DNA from: Saksenaea vasiformis B4078
Taxonomy: Eukaryota; Mucoromycota; Mucoromycetes; Mucorales; Saksenaeaceae
Direction: 5' to 3'
DNA length: 64,000 nucleotides
NCBI GenBank assembly: GCA_000697055.1
Contig: JNDT01002371.1
Coordinates: forward strand, 1 to 64,000
The position numbers and the translations under genes are program-made. Under the pieces are notes generated by a model. It saw only the letters and a list, made by a program, of their open reading frames with translations, was not told the origin of the DNA and did not search any database. Positions 9,338 to 20,747 of this stretch are shown here, piece by piece. Positions within the stretch are counted from its first letter, which is position 1; every line of letters begins with the position of its first letter.

Positions 9338-11328
9338 CTATGAAGAATCTTCGTCAGCTTCTACTCTGAGAGGCCTCATGATTGGAAAAGCCAACACTTC
9401 TCGGATATGAGTCGCACCTGTGAGAAGCTGTACGATACGGTCGATACCCATTCCCCAGCCTGCAGTGGGTGGCAAACCGTATTCAAGTGCATTGCAGAAG
9501 GCAAGATCAGGGATCGGCGCTTCGGTGTCACCACGCTGCCTGTCATTTGCTTGTTGCTCGAATCGTCGACGTTGCTCGGTAGGTTCGTTCAATTCCTCGT
9601 ACGCATTCACCATTTCCTTGCCCGTAATAAATAACTCAAATCGAGCCGCCAAACGGCATCCCTGAATTCAAGGCAATTAGTACTGTCTGTGTCCGCATCT
9701 CAGTCTTTCCCCTTTACATTTTGTTCTTCTCCCGTCTTTGCTAATGGACTCAGTGCTAGAGGGTGGTTGTAAAGAAAAGTTGGCTGAATGCATTCTGGTT
9801 CGATATAATGTGATATTAGCTTATCCAAGATCCGTGCTGTGGTGAATGGTGCGGATATTGGGACATTAACGTTGGCACAGAGCTGGATCAATTGATCAAC
9901 CGTGTCTATGATACATGAACATTATAACCGATTGTCTTTCTGAGACGACATGTTTACCTTTCTGTTCCAAATCTGGCAACGACTTTCCTAACTTTCGTTC
10001 TAATTCTTGGAATACGTTGATACGTGCAAAGGGCTCTTCAAAACTGATTTTTTCACCACGTTTTGTAAGAAGTGTGCGCTCTCCGTGAACTGTCTCAATC
10101 AAACCTTGTTGAAGAAAAGGATATAATCGTGAGTTGATTGGGATATTGTAAATATCGCGCTTTCCTCACCTCTCAGCATTGTTTCGGTATCATTCATTAA
10201 GCTTTCAAGGTTGCCATAGGCTTGGTAAAATTCACATGTGGTAAATTCTGGGTTATGATCGGCATCGATGCCTTCATTTCGGAACTGTTTTCCGATTTCG
10301 TAAACTCGATCCATACCACCGATAACCAGTTGCTGATAACGAAGTTAGCGTCGAATGGATTTCTGTCGCGAGTACCTTGAGATAAAGTTCAGGTGATATT
10401 CTTAGCTGCATCTCCATATCCAGCGCCCTTGCCTGGCTTGTAAACGGCTTTGCATTAGCTCCTCCTGCGTTGGCAGACAAAATTGGCGTTTCGACCTCAA
10501 GGAAACCGCGTTCATCTAAAAAATTTCGTATAAAACGAATGATCTTTTTATTACATGCGTAAGTTTTTCTGCTTTACTATAATCAGTCTAGACTTACCTG
10601 GGTTCTTGTTCGTAGAATCTTGGACGCATCTGGATTTACTAAAAGATCTAGATGACGTTGACGAAACCGCTTTTCAGGATCTTTCACGCCCGTCCGCGGG
10701 ATATCGTGTAAACAAGGTGTGAGGACCTTCATGTCTTTGGTAACGAAAACACTAAGTTGACCATGGTTAGTCTTTCCCGGGACACCTGTAAAGGCTAGAT
10801 AGGAATATGATACGGTTATGCCTGATCACTTCAACGAAACAAATAAACTTACAGACAATATCGCCACGACACAACGCCCGATTAGCAGCCATGAATCCCT
10901 CAGCAGAGCCTTCAAACCGGCCTTTGGAAGCAACAACTTGAATTATTTCACCGTTTTGGACAATATCGTAGAATACGAGCTTGTTGCTGGATTCCCTCTT
11001 GGTGTGTATTCTACCCGTCAAAGTCACCAAATCATTTGACTTTTCTCCCTTCTGAAGGTGCATGTAGCTCTCGATATCCTTGATGGTCACCCAGCGACCA
11101 TGTTTCTCGGCATCCAAAGAGAAACGTGGATACTTGAATCGAGAGGGATCCACAGAATCCTGCCGTCCACCTGTCATTACCGTTGTCATGTTCACATTCT
11201 AGGAAAATCAGGAGATGTTGCCAACCTGAAGTTGTTACGAGGTTACTTGTTCGTCGATGATGCACCTTGACCAACGGTCGTCGTGCTTGAAGTAGGCGTA
11301 CTGCGGTGCGTCTTAAGCAAAATGCCAT
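9338..11328 (-). CDS. MSK1: Class II lysyl-tRNA synthetase, probably mitochondrial
   Basis: Charges tRNA-Lys with lysine. Eight exons on the minus strand keep frame: 11239-11328, 10853-11198, 10598-10785, 10376-10543, 10170-10332, 9958-10104, 9718-9905 and 9338-9661. The N terminus, [18 protein letters not shown], is rich in Arg and Leu with no acidic residues, as in a mitochondrial presequence. It is followed by the OB-fold anticodon-binding region ([15 protein letters not shown]). Motif 2 is visible as [20 protein letters not shown] and motif 3 as [15 protein letters not shown]. The first intron would be only 40 bases. The symbol is by analogy with the yeast mitochondrial enzyme; a single gene serving both compartments through alternative starts cannot be excluded. 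Confidence 0.9.
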
Positions 11329-11803
11329 TTAAGTGCAACACGTCCAGAAAATGGCCAAGGTGCCCTGAAGATACTAATCGGTGGCTTGCGAACCATAACG
11401 CCCATTTTGGATAAGCATAACCCCTGAACCACACGTACTGCTCTCGCAAAGGCACTATGAAGAGAACCTTTTAAAGCTCACATTCGAAGGAAAAATACAA
11501 AGAATGGGATATATATACATTATTAACTGGGATATTGTGCACAAGTATATTCTGTAAGCAACCGATCATATAGCCAACGAATAAGCCCAGTGCAACTTAT
11601 CGACATCCTAATTCACTATTAGCACATGTTTCTTCATCTATTCATTCCTAGAAGTGTACTCAATGTAAATACTGATGTTTTATTGCAACTGCTTTGAAGG
11701 CGGACATAATTAATAGTACTGTATTTGACGCACAGTCTACTTCGTTATGTCTTGCGCTATTTGCCCGCTGTTTCAGCTCACCGTAATTTGTCTCTTGGGA
11801 ATT

Positions 11804-11922
11804 GCTAGGGACACTCCAACGGGACACTCCAGTCCCCCAAAATCATTCAAAAAAGATGGAGTGTGGAGCCTAATGCTTAATTCGGTTACAGTGGAGTAAC
11901 CCATAGTGGAGTGCCCTGTAGC
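11804..11922. repeat. MITE-like inverted repeat
   Basis: About 119 bases with no coding capacity have imperfect inverted ends. The left end reads GCTAGGGACACTCCAACGGG. The complement of the right end reads GCTACAGGGCACTCCACTAT. Each arm carries two copies of a CACTCCA-like word. The interior is short and AT-containing. The AGGG/CAGGG start resembles hAT-type termini, but I see no clear 8-base target duplication, so the family is unassigned. Confidence 0.5.
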
Positions 11923-11944
11923 AGAGCTTTCGTTGCCGGCTCCC

Positions 11945-12768
11945 AACAATTACCTTCAGATATGCTGCAGTAGATACTTGATATAATAATATTCTGGATA
12001 GACAGGGAGTTTATTATTTTCTCCAGAATATCTGCTAGTAGAACTTGGAAGGATGGTCGTATCTCTCAGAACGTCCAAAAGTTGAGCGAATGCTACGCGT
12101 TCGCGCATCATACGTCATCTCTTTCAAAAGATCTTTTCCAAATAAAACGAGTGTATTCTCCTTAGCAAAGTTTGTACTATCGTACAGCAGTGATGATTTC
12201 AATCAACCACATTTTTTAAAACATCGGCGGTCGCTGAGACATTGCATATTTATTCGTTCTCATGGATCTGTCATTTCATGCGATGGGATAGATAAGCTAG
12301 TGGTCCGCTTACACTACGCTGAAGTAAAATAAAATAAAACGTTTCTAAATGGAAGATGCATGAAAACGGAATGGATAGGCGTTTTATTTGTCGCCTTTAA
12401 TCCACGGATAGGTCGAAGGATTCTACTTTTATTTCGCTCTTCTCGAATCCAGCGGTCATTCCTTCAATAAGGCCGAGAATCCTTGACTAATCGTTTGATT
12501 TAAGGATTTTCGGTCAGTTGTAGTATCGTATGGTGGCAAAGTTTAGTAACATAATCATGGACAAGAAGTACCAACACAGCCAAAAGAGCTCAAGTGATCC
12601 TGGATGCGTATTTTATCAATAGAATGTAGATTGAAGAGAGTTCAAAGCAAAAACAAAACAAAGACTAATGTTCCCTCTAAATACCCACCTGGCTCAAATG
12701 CAGCATGGAAGAATACGGCTCACAACTCTTCGCATTACATTACCCGCTAAAAATATTACTTGCTAACC
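11945..12768. other. Intergenic, nothing recognised
   Basis: No frame shows a domain or a splice-consistent coding run. One 95-codon frame (12045-12332) has no recognisable feature and poor composition. Confidence 0.45.
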
Positions 12769-14563
12769 ATGGAGTTATTTGCGCCTGATGCCAAATATTT
12801 TAAAGCGAAAGCAGATCAGTGCGATCGCGACAGTAGTAATGTATAAGGAAACCCGCAAGGCGCACCGCGATTGGTGCATATGCATTTCTTTATTCGCACA
12901 GGAACCGCTGTCGTATGAGTTCTTCAGCCGTGCTTGTACTTATAGGCCATTTCTTTTCTGGTGGTACTGTAAAATTAGCGCTTTATCTATGCTGCTCAGT
13001 AGTAACATGGGGTACAGCAAGTGAGCCTCATCGAGGAAGATGGCACGTCATGTCGAGATGGGCTATGTGGGAAAATGAAGCAAAATAGAGTTTGTCCAGT
13101 GACTTATTTAAAGACCATGGACGAAAGCTATTAGCAGAACGAACTTCATTACAGTGATGTCTAACATGTCGACCGGAATGATGGAAGAAGGAAAAGTCAA
13201 TGGTGCACACCGGTATCTCTATTTGATCGACGATCTGATTACTGAATGCACTATTCACGATCATAATGCTCGCGTAAGTTGAACATTTGCTTGGCCTCTT
13301 TTGCCAACACGGCTTAGTGGTACATCGACGATATGGACATTACATCTTCTCTTTGCAACTATCGGGAAACATCTATTGCATTAACGGAGCAACGGCTATA
13401 TCTATCCGACCTCCGAATATTGTAAGCCGGTCCGGTCCCTTCGTTGCGGTTCTAACAAATAGCTTCATCCCTGGCGGCTGTATAGATCGCTCGATTTTAT
13501 TTACGTTATAGCAGCTGACCCTGATCGATCGATCATGCGACATATTGGCATTGGCATGGACAAAATTATCCTCAGGTCGCTGCTTCCAATTTTCCAGGCT
13601 GCTCTTCCAGAGATATCGAATGAAGCAAGACAGTGGTGCGAGAGTTTAGTAGACGTGCTGTGAACATTGTTCATACATGAAACAAACTTGCTCATCTGCT
13701 GCTTCTCTTCAGCTTAGCTCCCGATCATCTACTTGGTTTGAGTGCAAACACATGACCACCAATTTTTTGTGTCATGCATTAAAATCTGGAAACAGGACTG
13801 ATTTCTTGGTTGCCCAAATCCTGCATACGATGTATGTAATCTATGTAATGTATAGCTGCATATTGACTCATTATTATTAGCGCGCCCAGACTTCTAAACG
13901 CCCCAGAGACATGGAGTTTGCACAATAACTTTGCTCACGTTTGTCTAGAACCAGTACTGGAGACTGTGTTTGGATCGGTTGATATTTTACGGTGGCAATG
14001 GTGAGACTTAGAAGGTGTAGGTGCATGCAATGACGTTCAGACACTTTACCGTAGGACAAATGACATTTCTGTTGAAGCGACCAAGAAATCTACGGAATAT
14101 CAGCAAGATTGGATTCTTTATTTTAAGCATGATGAAATAAGAGTCGATCTTGCTGTTCTTGCACTGGATCTGTCAGAAGCAACGGATAACACGAATGGCA
14201 TATCACATTTTGTCAAGACAGGTAGAAAGATGAAACAAATGATCGATAATCTTGTCAAAGCCAGTGTGAAAGATCCTCTTGTATGCGGCATCCTGATTGA
14301 AGGTGAAAAGAAAAAAGAGGTTGCTTTTTGTAGGAGTACTCATTTTCTTAGGCTCAATGTGTTCAACATATGTCATGGATCTACGTTATGAATCGCAGTA
14401 TAGGATGATCAATCTTGCTAAATTTCGGTGGATTGATATGGCTTCGAGTCTTGTTTTATTGCCGAACATTGTAAGGCAGATGGTGCAACTTCGAGTAAGC
14501 GTCGAAGAAAGGCAATCCGTCTGCTTTAACCGATGTAACTGGAAAACAGGAGTCTGTACTTAG
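12769..14563 (+). pseudogene. Unrecognised multi-exon gene, probably decayed
   Basis: Not a family I can name. Several coding-like exons joined by good splice sites are visible. A possible start is at 12769 (MELFAPDAKYF). Next comes LFKDHGRKLLAERTSLQ near 13105, then VNGAHRYLYLIDDLITE up to a donor at 13274. The exon 13318-13421 contains WYIDDMDITSSL. Further on lie IMRHIGIGMDKIILRSLLPI near 13530 and an exon from about 14060 containing ISHFVKTGRKMKQMIDNLV and DPLVCGILIEG. The final exon (about 14331-14563) contains MCSTYVMDLRYESQYRMINL. I could not join the 5' and middle exons without a frame break, so I call it a pseudogene. It resembles, from memory, lineage-expanded hypothetical proteins of Mucoromycota. 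It lies in an accessory stretch between two housekeeping genes. Confidence 0.4.
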
Positions 14564-15421
14564 GACGGCAATAGCCTTTGACCAATGCCAGACCTCTAAG
14601 AGGGAAGGGCGCATCGTTGACGATGGAGTCCCCACAGCATGGACTCGACCTTCGTGCGGTAGATTTAGAAGGCTAGCCGCTCTCTGCTGAATAACCGACA
14701 GATGGAGGAATCATCCAAACGCGTACGTTATAACGATCATACTATCACTACTTTTAGGATAAGGTGGCCATGGTGTTTGACCAGCGTTGGGCCGAGGATT
14801 CGATAAATAAACGTCGTCTTCGTTGAGTTGTGCCCATTACCGCAAAACAGAGTGGTTGTTATAACTGAGTCCCGTTTCCAGCCCTGACTAGAATAGACCT
14901 TTCCACGCGAGTTTGAATCGTTCCGCTTTAAGCGAATGTAGCAAAATCTTTGTGGCTTCTGAGACAGAGCTTGGAAAGAACGGGTACCTGGAGGTTAAAC
15001 TGGAAGAATGAACAATAAAAAGTCAACTGTTCAGCAAGCTAGCAACAAAGTAGTATATTAAATGGGTTCATTTGATCTTTGCTATATCCACCTCAGCGGC
15101 ACACGCCATTTCTCTTAGCTCCGCGGATATTCTGCAGTAGTGGAGACGAAAAATAGCGACGTTCAGTGACCAAATCAACGGCAGAAAGAGTGTCCTAAAT
15201 GATTTAAATGGCAGCGTATCCCATAAAGTAAGCTCCTGACGGTCCCGAAACAAGGTTAAATGATGCCGCATAGGGTAGCTTGTAGGAGATCTTTTTGGCG
15301 CTTCCATTCCGGCAAAATCCGGATGATCGGTTTTTCATTCGGGTTTGCAAAATAAGTCACGGACGCACAAGAACCTGGCAAGCCAACCTGGTAAATAACA
15401 AAACAGATCAGCCTTCCTCCC
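14564..15421. other. Intergenic upstream of the PPR gene, nothing recognised
   Basis: No domain-bearing frame is found on either strand. The last few hundred bases presumably hold the promoter of the PPR gene, but no clear element stands out. Antisense frames at 15256-15657 overlap the PPR coding sequence and are shadows. Confidence 0.45.
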
Positions 15422-17494
15422 ATGCCATTTGTGCGATCAACCTTAAGGATCTGGCCTCTGGTCCAACGATCGTCAAATGGATTGCGATCAGTGGAATCTT
15501 CCATTGGGCGGTCACTTTCATTGACGAATACCACCCGCAGAATACCTACTTCGCGGTATGTGAGACATCGCTGTCTAAGCATCAGCGCATCTACCCGCAA
15601 CAGCAACAAACAGGAACAAACAGCGGACGATGGACAGGAGTCGAACTGTCTAGTCAATTTCGATCGTCCCTACGCGGATGTGTGGACCGACTTTTGTCAG
15701 CGTATCGAACAACAGCAACCTTTAACGTCGCATGATTTTATCAGTATGGCAACGATGGTGAAGTGGGAGGATCAGCCGCATTCGATACAACGTTTTCAGT
15801 ATCTCTTGCGCAACATGCATAAACGTGAAGGCATGGATTATGCCTTTGTCCGCGTATGCAATATGCTGATACACATATATATCAAGAAAAGTGATTTGAA
15901 ATCGGCTACTCTCGTTTACCAAGGGATGGTGAAATCCAACATTGAACCGGATGAAGTGACAATCTGCACGTTGATTGATGGGATTGCCAAGCTCGGGGCG
16001 GGACCCGAAATGCTGCAGTTCTATCAAACACTGGAAGCGCGAAACGGTGTTCCCGAGACGACGAAAGTGTATTCTAAATTTATGAGCGTTTTTGCAGAGC
16101 GCGGCGACGTTGACCGATGTCGATCATTTTTTGAAGCTATGGTAAAGAAGGGACTCGCCGACGAAGGAGCCTACGTATACATGCTGCAGACCTACGGTGA
16201 AGCGCAGCAACCTGAAAGTGCGTTTGCATTGTACAATCAAATGATCGCGTTAGGTAAAACACCGGGACTGTCATCATACCATACGTTATTGGATACGCTA
16301 CGAAAGCACAAGAAAAAGAACGAGATGCAGAAAGTGTACCAAGATCTGTTGGCATCTGGACTGGAGGCCAATTCTAGTCACTACTCGGCGATGGGATGGA
16401 AACCGAAAGAGACGCTGGAAGAGATGCGCAACTTGGGTGTGATACCTTCAACACGCGATTACAATTCATTTCTCAACTATTACGTCAAGCAAAACAATTT
16501 TCCAGAAGCGTTGGAGATGTTTCGAACGATGCAGGAAGCAAATGTGAATCCAGATGTGTACAGCTACGCTATTCTAATTGATGCAGTGGTGAAAGACAAG
16601 GAACAATCATCGGACGCCGCCTTTGCGCTGTACGAAGACATGCGGGAGCACGGCGTTGCTCCTGATGTGGTGATCTATACCTCACTCGTGATGGCTTGTT
16701 CACGCGAAGAAAATCTGACAGGTGCGCTGAAGCTGTTGGAAGACATGCAACAGAACGGCGTACAGCCAAACATATACACATTTAATTCCCTGATGGCTTT
16801 GCTGGCACGCAAACGACAGAGAGAAGCCTGTGATCTCGAGCGGGCGGAAGCTCTTTGGCACAAAATGGAGACGCTGAGTATCTATCCTGACACACGCAGC
16901 TACAATGTCTATCTCTCTTTACTATCAAAATTCTGCAAAGACGGCGAATCAAGCGACAGAGTACAACAAGCCAACTGGTACAGCGAACAAAAGATGTCTC
17001 CCGCTCTGCAAAAAATGTTGGAACTTTACAGACATATGCAATCAGCACCACGTTTCCGAAAATACCGACCTGACTTCATTAGCTACGGCATTGTAATCAA
17101 CTCACTTGTTCACTGCAACCAAATCCGTAAAGCAATGATGGTGTACGACGATGCCAAAGTGAGTCGGGTAAAACTGGGAACAGCATCGTACAACGAAATT
17201 ATGCGAGGATTAGCCTCTTCTAAGGAAATGGCACAAGTCATGAATGTGTGGCATGACATGAAGGCACTGAAGGTTCTTCCTGATCAGCGAAGTTATGAAC
17301 TAGCGTTGGATGCATGTCAATCACTGGGACTTGAAAAATCATTTGCTACTATCCGAGCTCAACGGCAGGCCGATTTCGAGCGTCTTTTGAAACTGGATCA
17401 TCAACGATACGAACGCATGCGCAACAGTGGCTTGCAGACAGCACTAAGTGACACAATAGAGGAAATGGAGTTGGCACTAGAAAAGATAGACTAA
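15422..17494 (+). CDS. Mitochondrial pentatricopeptide repeat protein
   Basis: A single uninterrupted 690-codon exon, unusual in this intron-rich window. The N terminus MPFVRSTLRIWPLVQRSSNG is Arg/Ser-rich without acidic residues, as in a mitochondrial presequence. From about residue 130 to 640 a ladder of roughly 35-residue PPR motifs follows, with typical pieces such as VTICTLIDGIAKLG, TRDYNSFLNYYVKQNNFPEA, VNPDVYSYAILIDAVV, VAPDVVIYTSLVMAC and VQPNIYTFNSLMAL. PPR tracts bind single-stranded RNA, and fungal members mostly support mitochondrial transcript maturation, stability or translation. No C-terminal catalytic domain is visible; the end is a charged helical tail. The specific RNA target is unknown. 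Confidence 0.9.
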   Translation: MPFVRSTLRIWPLVQRSSNGLRSVESSIGRSLSLTNTTRRIPTSRYVRHRCLSISASTRNSNKQEQTADDGQESNCLVNFDRPYADVWTDFCQRIEQQQPLTSHDFISMATMVKWEDQPHSIQRFQYLLRNMHKREGMDYAFVRVCNMLIHIYIKKSDLKSATLVYQGMVKSNIEPDEVTICTLIDGIAKLGAGPEMLQFYQTLEARNGVPETTKVYSKFMSVFAERGDVDRCRSFFEAMVKKGLADEGAYVYMLQTYGEAQQPESAFALYNQMIALGKTPGLSSYHTLLDTLRKHKKKNEMQKVYQDLLASGLEANSSHYSAMGWKPKETLEEMRNLGVIPSTRDYNSFLNYYVKQNNFPEALEMFRTMQEANVNPDVYSYAILIDAVVKDKEQSSDAAFALYEDMREHGVAPDVVIYTSLVMACSREENLTGALKLLEDMQQNGVQPNIYTFNSLMALLARKRQREACDLERAEALWHKMETLSIYPDTRSYNVYLSLLSKFCKDGESSDRVQQANWYSEQKMSPALQKMLELYRHMQSAPRFRKYRPDFISYGIVINSLVHCNQIRKAMMVYDDAKVSRVKLGTASYNEIMRGLASSKEMAQVMNVWHDMKALKVLPDQRSYELALDACQSLGLEKSFATIRAQRQADFERLLKLDHQRYERMRNSGLQTALSDTIEEMELALEKID

Positions 17495-17617
17495 AAAAAA
17501 AAGCGTGTAACATGTACAGTAAATAGAATAAATAAAACAAAAACGCTTTTTATTGCACTTTATGAAGAAGAAGAAAAAAAAGTGGAAGTGTGTGGACGCG
17601 TACAAGAGGATGTGATT

Positions 17618-18082
17618 TCAGTGGTCACTTTCTACTTCTGGTATAGAGGTAAGAAAGTGGCCACGGGAGGTTGGCGGGCACTTGATCATGATTGACCTTC
17701 GTCGTTGACTTGCTGCGGTAGCCAGGTCCAGATTGCCTTCAATCATTCCCATGGACCATCGTTTTGGTCGCTGCATGCCATTTGTCTCGGGAGGCGCCAG
17801 TGCCAGCTGAATGCATTGACTCAAGAGATCATGGTCAACCCTATCCATTTCTGAAGAAAGTGGTTCGGGAACAACAACCACTGCTGCGGTTGGCGTAGGA
17901 GAGTGTGAAAGCCATCGTTTCGGTGATAACCATAACCGACGTTTAAGATGTTTGGGTTTTGGTGGCGGTGACATTACAGTGGCGGATGATGTTGTTGATG
18001 ATGCATCTGGTGTAAACAGTTGCCTTAATTTTTTAATACGTTGTTGCTTGTGAAACTGCCAAACTCGATCAATCAACCGCAT
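17618..18082 (-). CDS. Hypothetical basic protein, 154 residues
   Basis: Function not recognised. I choose the start at 18082 (MRLIDRVWQFHKQQRIKKL). The frame is open a further 37 codons upstream, but that part encodes an artificial-looking run of Phe and Leu from a CT-rich tract. The protein opens with a basic amphipathic stretch. A Ser/Thr/Pro-rich middle follows, with runs such as PPPKPKHLKRRLW and TPTAAVVVVPEPL. A C-terminal part contains RRRSIMIKCP. It has several possible PKA-like sites (RRRSI, KRWSM) and no membrane segment. It lies between the convergent 3' end of the PPR gene and the PKA gene, which is on the same strand. Confidence 0.6.
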   Translation of the reverse strand: MRLIDRVWQFHKQQRIKKLRQLFTPDASSTTSSATVMSPPPKPKHLKRRLWLSPKRWLSHSPTPTAAVVVVPEPLSSEMDRVDHDLLSQCIQLALAPPETNGMQRPKRWSMGMIEGNLDLATAASQRRRSIMIKCPPTSRGHFLTSIPEVESDH

Positions 18083-18888
18083 GGTAAGAAGGAAACAAAG
18101 GAAAAGAAAGAAGAAAAAAAAAGAAAAGAGAAGAAGTAGAAATAAAAATAGATCGATCGGCTTATTCTGCCCTTTCTTCTTCTTTGCTTGCAAAGCGATG
18201 CAGGAGGTGTCAAGATGCCTACGGATGACACAGGGAGAAGAGAAAAAAAAAAAAAAAAGAAAAAAGAAAAGAAAAAGTGAAAGAAAGAAGTAAGGTTAGC
18301 AAAAGATTAAGGTGGCGTCAACTATATATGAAACATATACACAACGCTTTCAATTCATGTTTTTTTTTCTCGCGATCTTGGGGATAGTCTATTGCTACTG
18401 CTACTACTACTATTACTATTATCACGAGTCGAAAATAACGTTTTGGTTACACTAAAGCGGGATGTTCCGTGTGATCCAGAAAGTTGGACTATTCACCATT
18501 TAACTTATTTTCTGAACAATGCCATCGATCGTTCATCCGTTTATTGATCTAATGAACATTATGCACAGAAATGTAAAATAGAAAAGAGGAGTCACTCATG
18601 GTGCACCATTTGTTACAACATGACAAGTCGCTTCTTCTTCTTTTTTTTTAATTATGTTGCTAGTGTGAACATGGAAAAAGGTTGTTGTTTTCTTCTTTTT
18701 TTAGTTAAACGGATGGTCCGATAAAGACCTCTTATTGTTATTTTTTTTCTATTTACGAGTTTGCAAAAGAAAAAAAAATCATGAGAAAAGGGAAAAGTGT
18801 CATTGGTAACTTGCATGCGTTGATTAGAAATTGAAAGAAAGAAAAAAAAAAAGAGAAAGATAAAAGGGGGCGGTTTACAAAGTTGTGA

Positions 18889-20747
18889 TTAAGAAGGATA
18901 AGCGGCAGAGAAGCCAGTAAAGAGTTTTTTATACGGGTCTTCACCGGTTGTTGTTGGAGTGTGGTCTGTTTCCATAGCATCCGGATATTTCTCAAAGTTG
19001 CTTGTGTCGCCAGGATGTCGATAATGGGGAACAATCGGTGCCTATCCCAAGTTAGTAACTAAGGTCCGAAATAAGATGGCAGCATGCGAACAACTCACCT
19101 GCACGTTCTTGTCCAACAATCCAATCCAATCAACACCCCTGAACCATTTATGTCGCTTTACGTCTTCAGAACCAGACTACGGCTAGGTTGGGTATAAACG
19201 TTCCAAGCAATGGATGATTTACCTTTAAATTGCCTAATCGTTTTGTCCGATCGCTCACCAAAAGTCTTTTTAGGAGATCTTTGGCCAGTGGATCAAAATG
19301 AGCAGGGAATTGCACCTTTCCTGCCAGGATCTTTTCATAGATACCAAAGGAATTATCGTCAAAGAAAGGTGGATAACTGAATTGAATGATGGATTAACTC
19401 CCACCCCCTTTCTTCTTCTTCTTCTTCCATTATCTATATTCATTTATCCATTGAACTTACCCTGCCAGCATTTCGAAAATAACTACGGCATGATTTAGTA
19501 GTCATGGTTGCAACAAAGGCAAGTGAACTTACGTATACCAAGTGCCCACCAATCAACAGCTTTGCCGTGTCCTTTACTTTGAATAATTTCTGGGGCAAGG
19601 TATTCAGGTGTTCCACAGAGTGTCCAGGTGCTATACAGGAAATAGTATGAATGACTTTTGACGAAACGACGACGACAGTGGTGACGGTCTCGGATTAGCT
19701 TACCGATCCTCTACTTTTTTAGAAAAGCCGAAATCAGTAATTTTAATGTGACCCTGATGATCGACCAGGAGATTCTCGGGTTTTAGATCGCGATAGATGA
19801 TATTTTTTGAATGTAGGTATTCAATGGCAAGGACAATCTCGGATGCATAGAATCTTGTCATATCGTTGGTAAATCGACCTGCTTTGCGTAAATGGGTAAA
19901 GAGTTCACCACCGACAACATATTCCAATAACATGTAAAGGTTGACATCGTCTTGAAATGAGCAGAATCTTTTTGGGGGAACAAAAAGTATGTGTTAAGTC
20001 ATCCAAGTTAGAAAACATGGTAAGAATTAAGATAGTTACAGATCGACAACAAACGGAAATCGAATGGAGGCCAAAATATCCTTTTCTGACTTGATATGTT
20101 CGACCTGTTTTAATCTAACGACTTCGGATTTTTTAAGGACTTTCATCGCATAAAATTTCCCAGCATTTTTTGATTTTGTCAGGTAAACTTTTCCAAATGT
20201 TCCAGTGCCTGAACAAAAGAGAAAGAGAGACAGAGAGAGAGAAAGAGAAAAAGAGAGAGAGAGAGAGAGAGAAACAAAGATGAGAAAAGAGGTCTTTAGC
20301 AGGGTGGCCAGTATTATTTTTTTTTTTACCCAGAATTTCCATCAGTTCAAAATCCTTTAGGCCAAAACAGGGATTGGCAACATAGAGTGGAGGTCTATCA
20401 TGATAATATTGTAAACGTTTGAGTTGCTGTTGATAGACAGAAGTTGCAGGAGTCAGTCGATTAGACAGGGGGTGATCAGGCGGGAGGGACGGAGGAGGGT
20501 CAGTACTAAGCTTCTTGGTAGCATTAGAAGATGACTGCAGGCGTACAACGGGAGACTGAGTACGAATGGTCATGTAGGAAGCGTGGTTGTTATTCAAGGG
20601 TGAAGGGGATGATGACTTGGCATTGTATGATTGTTTTGTCAAGAAAGGTAAAGGTCGTTGGTTATTTTCAAGGCTTTTGTGTTCCATAGGTTCAGTTGCT
20701 GCGGTTAGTAATTCGTAGGTCATGTTTTGAAAATCCAACGTCGGCAT
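18889..20747 (-). CDS. cAMP-dependent protein kinase catalytic subunit
   Basis: AGC-family Ser/Thr kinase of the PKA catalytic type, held inactive by a regulatory subunit until cAMP binds. Eight exons on the minus strand keep frame: 20330-20747, 20040-20208, 19704-19967, 19533-19630, 19461-19482, 19223-19376, 19099-19176 and 18889-19041. A roughly 130-residue Ser/Pro/Gln-rich N-terminal extension precedes the kinase domain. Visible landmarks are the glycine loop GTGTFGKVY, catalytic YRDLKPEN, the DFG motif in [10 protein letters not shown] and the activation segment [10 protein letters not shown], whose Thr is the usual activation site. APEI and the C-terminal hydrophobic tail ([13 protein letters not shown]) follow. 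One exon is only 22 bases. Intron 1 holds a GA-rich microsatellite. Fungi often carry several PKA catalytic genes; which one this is cannot be said. Confidence 0.93.
20216..20278 (+). repeat. GA-rich microsatellite in PKA intron 1
   Basis: A purine-only run of interrupted GA units (gagaaagagagacagagagag and onward) lies within the first PKA intron, close to its 3' splice site. On the coding strand it is a long CT tract and could serve as an extended polypyrimidine tract. Confidence 0.85.

Noticed and set aside
15256..15735. Overlapping frames at the 5' end of the PPR gene
   Set aside because: They are frame shadows of the PPR exon and its leader, lacking motif support.
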